The notes: generated by a model not told the origin, from the sequence alone. Positions 1 to 6,865 are shown, counted from the stretch's first letter. The stretch is 9,895 bases of DNA from Coraliomargarita_B sp046540835 (GCA_046540835.1 JBKHEL010000092.1:1-9895); one strand, 5' to 3'. A program made the numbers and translations.

Positions 1-1
1 A

Positions 2-2233
2 TCAGCCCTGGACCGCCCGGATCACTTCTTCAATGCTTTCAGCTTTGTTCAGGCGGTCGCGTTTCCGGGGGCTGCGGCAGTCACGGGCGATTTCGGCGAG
101 GGTCGCGAGGTGCCCTTCCGTATCGCCAGAGGGGCTGATGAGGAAGAAGACGAATTGGACGGCTTCTTTTTGTCCGGTGATTTCGAGCGGATGTTTGAGT
201 TGTGCGACGAAGCAGATGCGTGTGTCGAGATCGTCGCAGTATACGTGGGGGATCGCGATCCCGTGGCCGAGGAAGGCGGGAAAAATCCGGCCCTGAGTGG
301 TCAGGTCGTCGAGTATTTTTGTCTGGTCGAGGCGCTCGTGTTGGGCAGCTGCTGCCCCAATGAGTTGCTCGTAGAGTTCCTCGATCGTCGCGCAGTCGAT
401 GTGGAGGAGGCCCCCGCTCTGCAGCGCGCGCAGGAGGAAGCCTTCGGAGCGCCGGAGGCAGATGACCTCATCATCCGGCTTGACGATTTCTTTCAGGGCG
501 GCATCGCGGGCAACGGCACGGAGTTGCTTGCCCCGGCGGATGAAGAGCGGATGCCAGTCGCCGGAGGGCAGCGTCTTGCCCTCTTCCCAGATGACGGTTT
601 CAAAATTGCTGTCGCCGCGCAGTAGTTCGTTTCCAATTTGCACCGGGCGGGACAGGTCGCCGAACACCGATTGTCCGGTCAATTGGTCTTCGCTCGTCGG
701 GCTTTCAACGGGGATCCACCCGAAGACGTTTTCGCTGTCGATCTGCTCGGCCCAGCGCTGCATGAGGATCTGGTTCAGCTCGATGTTGTCCGTCAGGGCA
801 AGTAGATATCCGGTGCTATAGAGTGCCTCTTCCTCTTCGTAGAGTTTTTCGGCTTCCATGCCGTCTCCGGAGACAGCTTTCAAGCCCTCCCTCTGAGCGA
901 GCGCCACATTGCGGGCATTGGTATCGAGCAAGGTGACCTCCTGGACATCCTCGCGCGCCAATTTGCGTGCGAGCTCACGGCCGAAGTGATGGGCACCGAT
1001 GATCACCCAGTCATTCGGAGCCGGGCGCTGCAGGCGCAGTGCTTTGGCCACTAAGCCGGAGGACAGGCCCTGTATGAGCACCGTCGCGCAGATGACAGAA
1101 TAGACGAAGGATTCGAGGAGCGCCGGGTCGCCGACTGGATTTTCTTTATCCTGGAGTGTCAGGGCAAAAAGCGAGGCCATCGAAGCGGCCACCACGCCGC
1201 GGGGAGCGACCCAGCTCAGGAGCGCTTTTTCCCGGATGTTCAGCGGAGTAGCCCAGGCGGATATGATCACGCTGACCGGGCGGATCACCAGGATGACGGC
1301 GAGGAGAATCCAGCCACCGCCCAGGGCGAAAAAGTCGAGAAACTGTTGGAACTCGAGGCGGGCGACCAGAAGAAGGAAGAGCATGCCGATGAGCAGGTCC
1401 ACGATTTCGGCCTTGAAGGCCTTGACCTCGCGCAGCTGGCGCGGCTTTTTAAGCCCGACGATGAGCCCGGCAATGGTCACCGAGAGAAGCCCGGCCTCGG
1501 GCTTGATGATCTCGGTCAGCCCGAAGATCAGCATCGCGCTGGCGACGGCGAAGGCATTGACAATGCTGTCGGGCACCCAACCGCGGTGCATGCACCAGTA
1601 GATGAAGTAACCGCCGGTGACCCCGATGCCGACGCCGCCCACCACACGTATCAGAAAATTGGGCAGAGCCACCGCACCGCCCCCTTCGACCACCCATTCA
1701 AAGCATAAAATCGCGATGAAGACCCCGATGGAATCGATCAAAACGCCCTCCCAGTGGAGAATGCTGCTGAGTTTCTGCTGGACGCGCACCCGGTGCAGCA
1801 GCGGCACGATGACGGTCGGGCCGGTGACAATCACACAGCTGCCCATGAGCAAGGCGAAGGAAGGAGAGGTGTCAAAGACCAGATAAGCGCTCGCGGCCGC
1901 GCCGAACCAGGTGATCAGAACGCCAACGGTCAGGAGGCGCCGGATCACGGTCGAGGTGTGGCGGAATTGTTTCAGGTCGAGCGTGAGCCCTCCTTCGAAG
2001 AGAATCAACCCGACCGCCAGCGAGACGATCATCGGCAGGTAGTCGCCGAGCGCATCCGGCTCCAGCCAGCCCAGCCCCTCCGGGCCCAGAGCAAATCCTC
2101 CGAAAAGCAGCAGCACGATCGTCGGCATGTGCAGCCGGCGCGAGAGCACCGTCAGCAGGCAACCCGCCCCGACGGCCAGGCAAAGGCTCCATAAGGGAGC
2201 CTGGTAGTTGGCAACAGCAATCAAGTCAGGCAT
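2..2233 (-). CDS. CPA1-type cation/proton antiporter fused to RCK-like and PTS EIIA domains
   Basis: This 743-aa inner-membrane protein probably exchanges Na+ or K+ for H+. Residues 1-400 are about a dozen hydrophobic segments with antiporter signatures: LFEGGLTLD (78-86), VTGPTVIVPLL (136-146), WEGVLID (161-167) and a WVAPRG motif (341-346). D167 is the likely membrane carboxylate. The TM4 motif that often reads T-D-P in this superfamily reads T-G-P (137-139). Residues 408-500 resemble a TrkA-N/RCK Rossmann domain: IIGAHHFG (411-418) with an acidic D437 at the end of strand 2. Residues about 605-743 match PTS EIIA of the fructose/Ntr type, with GHGIAIPH and H663 as the predicted phosphohistidine. 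Family knowledge: RCK domains bind nucleotides or ions and gate transporters, and EIIA-Ntr regulates K+ transport in enterobacteria. The fused EIIA therefore suggests phosphorylation-dependent control (inference). The ATG at 2233 has no clear ribosome site. It lies 65 bp after cysE on the same strand and may be co-transcribed. The transported ion cannot be told from sequence. Confidence 0.88.
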   Translation of the reverse strand: MPDLIAVANYQAPLWSLCLAVGAGCLLTVLSRRLHMPTIVLLLFGGFALGPEGLGWLEPDALGDYLPMIVSLAVGLILFEGGLTLDLKQFRHTSTVIRRLLTVGVLITWFGAAASAYLVFDTSPSFALLMGSCVIVTGPTVIVPLLHRVRVQQKLSSILHWEGVLIDSIGVFIAILCFEWVVEGGGAVALPNFLIRVVGGVGIGVTGGYFIYWCMHRGWVPDSIVNAFAVASAMLIFGLTEIIKPEAGLLSVTIAGLIVGLKKPRQLREVKAFKAEIVDLLIGMLFLLLVARLEFQQFLDFFALGGGWILLAVILVIRPVSVIISAWATPLNIREKALLSWVAPRGVVAASMASLFALTLQDKENPVGDPALLESFVYSVICATVLIQGLSSGLVAKALRLQRPAPNDWVIIGAHHFGRELARKLAREDVQEVTLLDTNARNVALAQREGLKAVSGDGMEAEKLYEEEEALYSTGYLLALTDNIELNQILMQRWAEQIDSENVFGWIPVESPTSEDQLTGQSVFGDLSRPVQIGNELLRGDSNFETVIWEEGKTLPSGDWHPLFIRRGKQLRAVARDAALKEIVKPDDEVICLRRSEGFLLRALQSGGLLHIDCATIEELYEQLIGAAAAQHERLDQTKILDDLTTQGRIFPAFLGHGIAIPHVYCDDLDTRICFVAQLKHPLEITGQKEAVQFVFFLISPSGDTEGHLATLAEIARDCRSPRKRDRLNKAESIEEVIRAVQG

Positions 2234-2298
2234 ATTTCGGGCGTTGTTCGTTCCGGGTGTGGCAAGGGCGCTGGAAAGTGGTGGAGCAGCTTTGGTGC

Positions 2299-3087
2299 CT
2301 AGTCGTCAAATTGGTGGCGCATGTCATGGGCGGGAGAGGGATCGCGCATTTTTCCAATCACCTTTGCCGGGACACCGGCTACGCTGGTGTGTGGAGGCAC
2401 GTCTTTCAGGACCACGCTTCCGGCCCCCACCTTGGCCCCGCAGCCGATCTCGACATTGCCGAGGATTTTTGCCCCGGCCCCCAGAAGTACGCCGGAGCGC
2501 ACTTTTGGGTGGCGGTCGCCGCGTTCCTTGCCGGTGCCTCCGAGTGTGACTTCGTGGAGGATCGAGACATCCTCCTCGACGACCGCGGTTTCGCCGGCGA
2601 CGAAGCCGGTCGCGTGGTCCAGCAGGATGCCGCAGGCGATACGGGCTGCCGGGTGAATATCCACACTGAAGGTCTCTGCCACCAGACTTTGCAGGTAGAG
2701 GGCGAATTCCCGGCGACCTGCATTCCAGAGATTATGGGAGACGCGGTAGCAGACGAGCGAATGGAAGCCCTTGAAATAGAGCAGAGGCGTGAGCACGTCA
2801 GGGCAGGCCGGGTCGCGTTCGTTCACTGCGACCATATCGCAGGCGATCTGCTGCAAGATGCAGGGGTCGCGCTCAAAGGCCTCGAGGAAGGTTTCATGGA
2901 GCACCTCCGCAGATGCGCCGTGGTTGACCAGCTTGCGGGTGATGCGGTAGGCGAGGCTCTCGGCAAAATTGGGTCGGTCGAGCACCGTCTCGTTTAATAA
3001 AATCGCCATCGCCGACTCACGGGCGACGGTCGCATCTGCGCGTTTTCGGATTTCTGCCCAGTGGGCGTCAAGGTCGATCAGATTCAT
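2299..3087 (-). CDS. cysE: Serine O-acetyltransferase
   Basis: This 262-aa enzyme transfers acetyl from acetyl-CoA to L-serine, giving O-acetylserine, the first committed step of cysteine synthesis in the cytoplasm. It aligns nearly without gaps to E. coli CysE from recalled sequence. The N-terminal helical domain (1-140) is followed by the left-handed beta-helix hexapeptide domain, with VDIHPA (142-147), LDHATG (156-161), VTLGGTGK (180-187) and DRHPK (191-195). H158 and H193 fall at the E. coli catalytic positions, as do D143 and D157. The reading frame is open up to 3231 (48 more residues), but that extension has no counterpart in CysE. The ATG at 3087 aligns with the E. coli start, so I chose it. 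It lacks a nearby Shine-Dalgarno. An AAAGGAGG lies at 3150-3157 with no usable start next to it. The C-terminus ends HQFDD and lacks the longer tail with terminal isoleucine that docks into CysK in enterobacteria, so cysteine synthase complex formation is doubtful. Confidence 0.96.
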   Translation of the reverse strand: MNLIDLDAHWAEIRKRADATVARESAMAILLNETVLDRPNFAESLAYRITRKLVNHGASAEVLHETFLEAFERDPCILQQIACDMVAVNERDPACPDVLTPLLYFKGFHSLVCYRVSHNLWNAGRREFALYLQSLVAETFSVDIHPAARIACGILLDHATGFVAGETAVVEEDVSILHEVTLGGTGKERGDRHPKVRSGVLLGAGAKILGNVEIGCGAKVGAGSVVLKDVPPHTSVAGVPAKVIGKMRDPSPAHDMRHQFDD

Positions 3088-3254
3088 GGCGTGGCGGGTC
3101 GTCAGGTGTGAAAGGGCGCAATAGACTCGATGAGCGCGGATAGGTAAAGCCTCCTTTGTGATTTTTGGAAGTGGGATTGGGGATCGGTCTGCTTTCGGGT
3201 TGATTTTGTTTTTATCGGGGGCAATCCTCACGCTTTATCCTGAATCTTAATATT
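3088..3254. promoter_or_regulatory. Divergent intergenic region between cysE and fabD
   Basis: These 167 bases separate the divergent starts of cysE and fabD, so they should hold promoters for both transcription units (inference from layout). The fabD-proximal half is markedly more AT-rich than the coding sequence around it. A TATCCT at 3236-3241 could be a -10 box for fabD, but I see no matching -35 at normal spacing. It would also leave a very short leader, in keeping with the lack of a ribosome site before the fabD ATG. A minus-strand AAAGGAGG at 3150-3157 is the best Shine-Dalgarno-like string in the region, yet it sits over 60 bases before the cysE ATG. I find no convincing operator palindrome or riboswitch fold. 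Confidence 0.4.
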
Positions 3255-4160
3255 ATGACACGAGGACTTCTTTTTTCCGGACAAGGCGCACAACAGGTCG
3301 GCATGGGCCGATCCCTATACGAACATTCGGATCGGGCACGGGCGCTCTACGATGAAGCCAATGAGGTGCTTGGCTGGGACTTGAAGACGCTTTGTTTTGA
3401 AGGCCCGGATGAGGCCCTGACGGAAACCCGCGTCTGCCAGCCGGCGCTCTATGTGCAGGGCTTTGCCCTCTACACGATCCTCCAGGAAAAGGGCTGTCTG
3501 GATGGTCTGAAGGCGGCTTGCGGGCTCAGCCTCGGGGAGTTGACGGCGCTGGCGGTGGCAGGCGTCTACGATTACAGCACCGGGCTGAAATTGGTCGCCG
3601 AGCGGGGCCGCTTGATGCAAATGGCCTGCGATGCGACAAAAGGTGGCATGGCTGCGGTCATTGGCGGCAGTGCGGGCGAAGTGCAGGCTTTTTGCGACGA
3701 ATTCGACATCGAAATTGCGAATTTGAATTGCCCGGGGCAGATCGTCATCTCCGGAGTGAAGGAAAAAGTGCTTGAGGCGGTGGCTGCCTCGAAGGGGCGT
3801 TTCAAGCTCTGTAAGCCGCTGAACGTCGCGGGTGCTTACCACAGTCGCCTGATGCAGTCGGCGCGCGATGCTTTTCGGGAATTTATTGAAGATTTTGATT
3901 TCAAGGCACCCGGGATCGCCGTGTATACGAACGTGACGGGGGCTCGGGTGAGCGATCCGCAGCACATTAAGGATTGCCTCGTCCAGCAAATCGTCTCCTC
4001 CGTTCGCTTTGAGGACTGCTTGCGGAATATGGCGGCTGAAAACGAATTGAGCGATTTTTACGAATGCGGTCCGGGCAAAGTGCTTGCGGGCTTTGCCAAG
4101 CGATCGGATAAAACGCTGAAGGTCGTGCCGATTTCCGAATATGCTGAGATCCCGGAATAG
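3255..4160 (+). CDS. fabD: Malonyl-CoA:ACP transacylase
   Basis: This 301-aa cytoplasmic enzyme moves the malonyl group from CoA to acyl carrier protein, feeding type II fatty acid synthesis. The family landmarks are in order: the oxyanion-hole loop SGQGAQ (8-13), the nucleophile elbow GLSLGE (90-95) with S92 as the acyl-accepting serine, ERGRLMQ (116-122) with R117 for the malonyl carboxylate, NLNCPGQIVISG (156-167), and AYHSRLM (194-200) with H196 as the catalytic base. The length is close to the usual 300-310. The elbow has leucine where E. coli has histidine (GHSLGE); S92 and H196 are intact, so I expect an active enzyme. The ATG at 3255 is preceded by AT-rich DNA and no Shine-Dalgarno. 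The stop codon directly abuts the upstream possible GTG of mpl, so the two genes are very probably co-transcribed. No other fab genes are in view. Confidence 0.96.
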   Translation: MTRGLLFSGQGAQQVGMGRSLYEHSDRARALYDEANEVLGWDLKTLCFEGPDEALTETRVCQPALYVQGFALYTILQEKGCLDGLKAACGLSLGELTALAVAGVYDYSTGLKLVAERGRLMQMACDATKGGMAAVIGGSAGEVQAFCDEFDIEIANLNCPGQIVISGVKEKVLEAVAASKGRFKLCKPLNVAGAYHSRLMQSARDAFREFIEDFDFKAPGIAVYTNVTGARVSDPQHIKDCLVQQIVSSVRFEDCLRNMAAENELSDFYECGPGKVLAGFAKRSDKTLKVVPISEYAEIPE

Positions 4161-4166
4161 GTGCCG

Positions 4167-5615
4167 ATGCACATTTACTTCATGGGGATTTGTGGCACCG
4201 CAATGGGCAATGCGGCGCTACTTATGCAGGCCCAGGGGCATCAGGTCTCCGGGGCGGATGCCGGTGTATATCCGCCGATGAGTGAGGTGCTGGCGCAAGC
4301 CGGTATTCAGGTCATGGAGGGCTTCGACCCGGAGCGCCTCGCCGCGCTGGATCCCGATCAGGTGGTCATCGGCAACGCGATGAGCCGGGGCAATCCGGAG
4401 GTGGAGTGGCTGCTGGAGCAAGGCCGGGTCCCCTTTGTTTCACTGCCTGCGCTTTTCAGCGAGACGCTTCTGGCCGGGCGTATGCCAATAGTCATCACCG
4501 GAACCCACGGAAAGACAACGACCTCGACGCTGACGGCCTTTTTGCTGGAGCGCTCGGGAGCGGATCCGGGTTGGTTGATCGGCGGCGTGCCGCGCGATCT
4601 GCCCACCGGTGCCCGGCTTGGCGGGGGCGATCCGTTCGTCATCGAGGGCGATGAGTATGATTCGGCCTTTTTTGATAAGCGCAGTAAATTTATCCACTAC
4701 CGCCCGAGAATCGCCGTCCTGAACAACCTCGAATTCGATCATGCCGACATCTTTCGCGATCTGGAGGACGTGCAGCGGAGCTTTCGGCATTTTTTACGAA
4801 TTTTGCCCGCTTCCGGATACGCCCTGATCAATGGAGACGATGACAACCTGGAGCCGCTTTTGCCCGTCGACTGGACGCAGGTTTTACGGGTGGGGTGTGG
4901 GGCGGAGAATGATCTGCGGCTGACGGGTTTCGAGGATTCTGCTGGCGGGGCTCGATTCGAACTCCACTGGCAGGGCCGGTTCTGGCAGAGCGTGGAATGG
5001 TCGATGCACGGCCTCTTCAATGCGCACAATGCGGCGATGGCCGCGCTGGCGACGGCACTTGCGCTCAAGTGCTCGCCGCTTGATCTGGATCTTTCACCGC
5101 TTGCTCACTTCCGTGGTGTGCGCCGACGGCAGGATGTCCTCTACTCGGGGCCGAAATGCACCGTAGTTGAGGATTTTGCGCATCACCCGACTGCGGTAGC
5201 TGCAGCAGTCGAAGCTCTGCGGGCGGCTTATCCCCGGCAGCGGATTCTGCTCTGCTTCGAGCCCCGAAGCAACACGGCGGCAACGGATCATTTCCAGCGT
5301 GAATTCAGCGAGGCGTTTTTAGCTGCGGATCAAGTCTTGATCGGAGCGGTATTTCGTGCTGAGCGGATCTCCCCGGATGCGCGGCTCGACACGGCCGCTA
5401 TGGCCGAATATTTGAACAGGCACGGGCCCAGGGCTGCGTCCTTCTCGGAAAATTCGGAACTCTATGCTGAACTGTGCGCACGTATCGAAAGTGCGCAGGA
5501 ACCGTGCCTTGTGCTTTTCTTGACCAACGGAGCTTTCGATGGATTGCCCCAAAAAACCGCCGACTGGCTCGCTGGCGGTTCGAAAGCTACCCGGTGCCGG
5601 GAAGATTCAAAATGA
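4167..5615 (+). CDS. mpl: UDP-N-acetylmuramate:tripeptide ligase (murein recycling)
   Basis: Mpl joins L-Ala-gamma-D-Glu-meso-DAP recovered from old peptidoglycan to UDP-N-acetylmuramate using ATP, bypassing MurC, MurD and MurE. Numbering from the GTG at 4161 (484 aa), I see the Rossmann start FMGICGTAMG (7-16), YPPM (37-40), GNAMSRGNPEVE (71-82), the ATP P-loop GTHGKTTT (114-121), EGDEYDSAFFDKRSKF (162-177), NNLEFDHADIF (188-198), NAHN (287-290), DFAHHPTAV (338-346) and EPRSNT (367-372). FFDKRSKF, NNLEFDHADIF, DFAHHPT and EPRSNT separate Mpl from MurC by recall of E. coli Mpl. Two starts are possible: GTG 4161, immediately after the fabD stop, or ATG 4167. I prefer ATG because MHIYFMGICGT aligns with E. 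coli MRIHILGICGT, and an AGG lies 5 nt before it. The last 10-12 residues look poorly conserved. It implies meso-DAP peptidoglycan turnover in this organism. Confidence 0.95.
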   Translation: MHIYFMGICGTAMGNAALLMQAQGHQVSGADAGVYPPMSEVLAQAGIQVMEGFDPERLAALDPDQVVIGNAMSRGNPEVEWLLEQGRVPFVSLPALFSETLLAGRMPIVITGTHGKTTTSTLTAFLLERSGADPGWLIGGVPRDLPTGARLGGGDPFVIEGDEYDSAFFDKRSKFIHYRPRIAVLNNLEFDHADIFRDLEDVQRSFRHFLRILPASGYALINGDDDNLEPLLPVDWTQVLRVGCGAENDLRLTGFEDSAGGARFELHWQGRFWQSVEWSMHGLFNAHNAAMAALATALALKCSPLDLDLSPLAHFRGVRRRQDVLYSGPKCTVVEDFAHHPTAVAAAVEALRAAYPRQRILLCFEPRSNTAATDHFQREFSEAFLAADQVLIGAVFRAERISPDARLDTAAMAEYLNRHGPRAASFSENSELYAELCARIESAQEPCLVLFLTNGAFDGLPQKTADWLAGGSKATRCREDSK

Positions 5616-5663
5616 AGAAAAGTGGTGAGGACTTGCCCTCAGGGGCGCTCGCTTGATGCAATC

Positions 5664-5747
5664 GCAGCGACGACGCGCCCGGGCCGAGTTTCAAGTAGCA
5701 GCTACACACCAGCACCGTCGCCCAGTTTCAAGCAGCGACGACGCGCC
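5664..5747. repeat. Short repeat cluster between convergent mpl and trxA
   Basis: A 16-bp exact direct repeat, GCAGCGACGACGCGCC, occurs at 5664-5679 and 5732-5747, 68 bp apart. A second motif, AGTTTCAAGYAGC, occurs at 5687-5699 and 5724-5736, 37 bp apart, and its second copy overlaps the second 16-mer. An 11-bp palindrome GTAGCAGCTAC (5695-5705) and GCCCGGGC (5677-5684) lie inside. The cluster fills most of the 155-bp gap between two converging genes. The arrangement resembles a dispersed intergenic repeat of the REP kind, but only one locus is visible, so that is inference. Neither side shows a hairpin followed by a T-run, so if termination happens here it is Rho-dependent or uses this structure. 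Confidence 0.6.
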
Positions 5748-5770
5748 AGCGCAGTCCCCGCCTGCACAGG

Positions 5771-6088
5771 CTAGCTCAGTTTCGCCTTGAGGTCTTCTTT
5801 CGAGGAGAGTCCGACGACGGTGTCGGACAGCGCACCGCCTTTGAAAATCAAAATCGTCGGAATGGCGCGGATCTCATACTTCCCTGCGATTTCGCTGTTG
5901 TTGTCGACGTTGACCTTACAAATCTTCACGGCATCGCCCATTTCTTCAGCGAGTTCTTCGAGGATCGGTGCGATCGCTTTGCAGGGGCCGCACCAGGGAG
6001 CCCAGAAGTCGACGACGACCGGAGCCGAACCGCCAGAGATGGCGGCTTCAAAGTTGGAGCTGTCGAGCTCAGTGATTTTATCTGACAT
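5771..6088 (-). CDS. trxA: Thioredoxin
   Basis: This 105-aa cytoplasmic thiol-disulfide oxidoreductase reduces protein disulfides, itself being recycled by thioredoxin reductase. It has the full thioredoxin fold length and no signal peptide. The active site WCGPCK is at residues 32-37, with C33 and C36 as the redox pair. D27 in VVVDFWAPW is the usual buried acid, and the cis-proline loop RAIPT (74-78) has P77. These features and the length match E. coli TrxA closely, so it is a classic thioredoxin rather than a DsbE/TlpA-like protein. The ATG at 6088 has AT-rich DNA but no Shine-Dalgarno upstream. It follows the small membrane-tail gene by 24 bp and is probably the last gene of the lptD operon. 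The stop borders a short inverted repeat at 5760-5771. Confidence 0.95.
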   Translation of the reverse strand: MSDKITELDSSNFEAAISGGSAPVVVDFWAPWCGPCKAIAPILEELAEEMGDAVKICKVNVDNNSEIAGKYEIRAIPTILIFKGGALSDTVVGLSSKEDLKAKLS

Positions 6089-6112
6089 ATACGGGTTCGT
6101 TTTGGTTTATGA

Positions 6113-6514
6113 TTATAAGAAAGGGGTGACGTCGACGGCGAGCAGAACGGTAAAGGCGATGGTGACTGCGGCGGCCACTGCGTCGACCGAGATTGACAGG
6201 AGCGAGGGGGCTTCCTCTTCGTCGAAGGAGATCGAGCTGTCGATCTTGCCTTGGGTGGATGACGTCGGTTTCGAGGAAGACACGGGCTTGCTCGGCTTCA
6301 CCGGGGCGGACGGAGTCGGTTTTTTCGGCGCGGCACTTGGGGTTTTTTGGGCCGAACCCGCCGCAACACTGGGAGTCGGAGCGGCCGGTTTCTTCGGAGC
6401 GGCGGGCGAGGGAGCCACCGGTTTTGGCCGGGCCGGACCCGCCTGTGCCTGATCGGATTTTTCCGGTGAAGATGAGGGGGAAGGAGGGGTGGGTTTTTTA
6501 GGGGTTTCGCTCAT
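6113..6514 (-). CDS. Unknown Pro/Ala/Lys/Ser-rich protein with one C-terminal membrane segment
   Basis: I do not recognise this 133-aa protein. Residues 1-90 are low-complexity and probably disordered, built of proline, alanine, serine and lysine with repeated APKKP-type blocks (39-43 and 62-66) and many basic residues. A short acidic patch FDEEEA (97-102) follows. Residues about 108-130 form one hydrophobic stretch (AVAAAVTIAFTVLLAV and flanks) ending four residues or so from the C-terminus. This suggests a tail-anchored inner-membrane protein with the disordered arm in the cytoplasm, or a TonB-like linker in reverse order (inference). The frame extends to a TTG at 6568, but that would overlap nothing useful and adds no recognisable domain, so I chose the ATG at 6514. 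No Shine-Dalgarno is visible. It sits 54 bp after the 86-aa gene and 24 bp before trxA, on the same strand as both. Confidence 0.7.
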   Translation of the reverse strand: MSETPKKPTPPSPSSSPEKSDQAQAGPARPKPVAPSPAAPKKPAAPTPSVAAGSAQKTPSAAPKKPTPSAPVKPSKPVSSSKPTSSTQGKIDSSISFDEEEAPSLLSISVDAVAAAVTIAFTVLLAVDVTPFL

Positions 6515-6568
6515 AATGAATAACTTTAGAGTGACGAGTGCCGGTGTCAAGCCGTGCAATCGGCGCAA

Positions 6569-6829
6569 TTAATCAGGCCGACTGGCTTCGATGATATCTG
6601 ATAATTCCTCGCGATTCACGTCTTCCAGGGATTTTCCCTTCCGGTCGAGCGTCTCAAAAGTCTTGACGACAGTCTCGGTCATGCGCCCGTGTGTCTCCTC
6701 AGAACCCCCAACGATGGAGAATCGTTCGGAGCGGGTGATCCGTTTGTGACCATCAGCATGATCCAGTCCGAGGCCGAGCAGGTGGGGTCCGGGAGCGTGT
6801 TGTGCCGATGGCGGTTTTGATCGCTTCAT
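6569..6829 (-). CDS. Small conserved-looking protein of unknown function
   Basis: This 86-aa protein is not one I can assign. It is soluble, with no signal peptide, no membrane segment and no cysteine. Residues 1-16 are a basic, proline-containing tail. Residues 17-86 look like a folded unit: GLGLDHADGHKRITRSE (19-35), a small-residue turn IVGGSEETHGRM (39-50), then two predicted helices, TETVVKTFETLDRKG (51-65) and LEDVNREELSDIIEA (68-82). The ordered, charged helices and codon-like composition make it a real gene rather than noise. The ATG at 6829 begins 36 bp after the scpA stop and lacks a Shine-Dalgarno. A TATGAT on the minus strand at 6841-6846 could be a -10 box giving a very short leader, but no -35 fits. 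Its place between scpA and the membrane-tail gene suggests operon membership, and its function is open. Confidence 0.72.
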   Translation of the reverse strand: MKRSKPPSAQHAPGPHLLGLGLDHADGHKRITRSERFSIVGGSEETHGRMTETVVKTFETLDRKGKSLEDVNREELSDIIEASRPD

Positions 6830-6865
6830 GATAGTTTGGTATCATAAAATGCGCAGGAACTCAAA

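Noticed and set aside
110..625. 171-aa plus-strand open frame
   Set aside because: Antisense to the EIIA and linker region of the antiporter. It has no motif, and the minus frame carries GHGIAIPH.
2257..2997. 246-aa plus-strand open frame
   Set aside because: It lies fully antisense to cysE, whose frame has clear catalytic motifs. The translation shows no domain and reflects GC-rich codon bias.
3088..3231. 48-residue N-terminal extension of cysE
   Set aside because: It has no counterpart in CysE proteins, and the ATG at 3087 aligns with the E. coli start. The extension lies in the intergenic region opposite fabD.
3315..4172. 285-aa minus-strand open frame
   Set aside because: Antisense to fabD with all FabD motifs on the plus strand. 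The product is rich in His and Arg with no recognisable fold.
5626..5641. Hairpin TGAGG/CCTCA as an mpl terminator
   Set aside because: The stem is only 5 bp and no T-run follows, so it is not a convincing intrinsic terminator.
5664..5747. CRISPR array
   Set aside because: There are only two copies of each repeat, with unequal spacing, overlapping copies and no cas genes.
5787..6452. 221-aa plus-strand open frame spanning trxA and the proline-rich gene
   Set aside because: It runs antisense through trxA, which has an intact WCGPC site. Its glycine/alanine-rich half mirrors the low-complexity gene opposite.
6300..6500. TonB gene
   Set aside because: The Pro/Lys-rich arm resembles a TonB linker, but the membrane segment is at the C-terminus and there is no C-terminal TonB domain.
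6515..6568. TTG-initiated extension of the 133-aa protein
   Set aside because: It adds 18 residues unlike the rest and begins immediately at the stop of the upstream gene. The ATG at 6514 is simpler.
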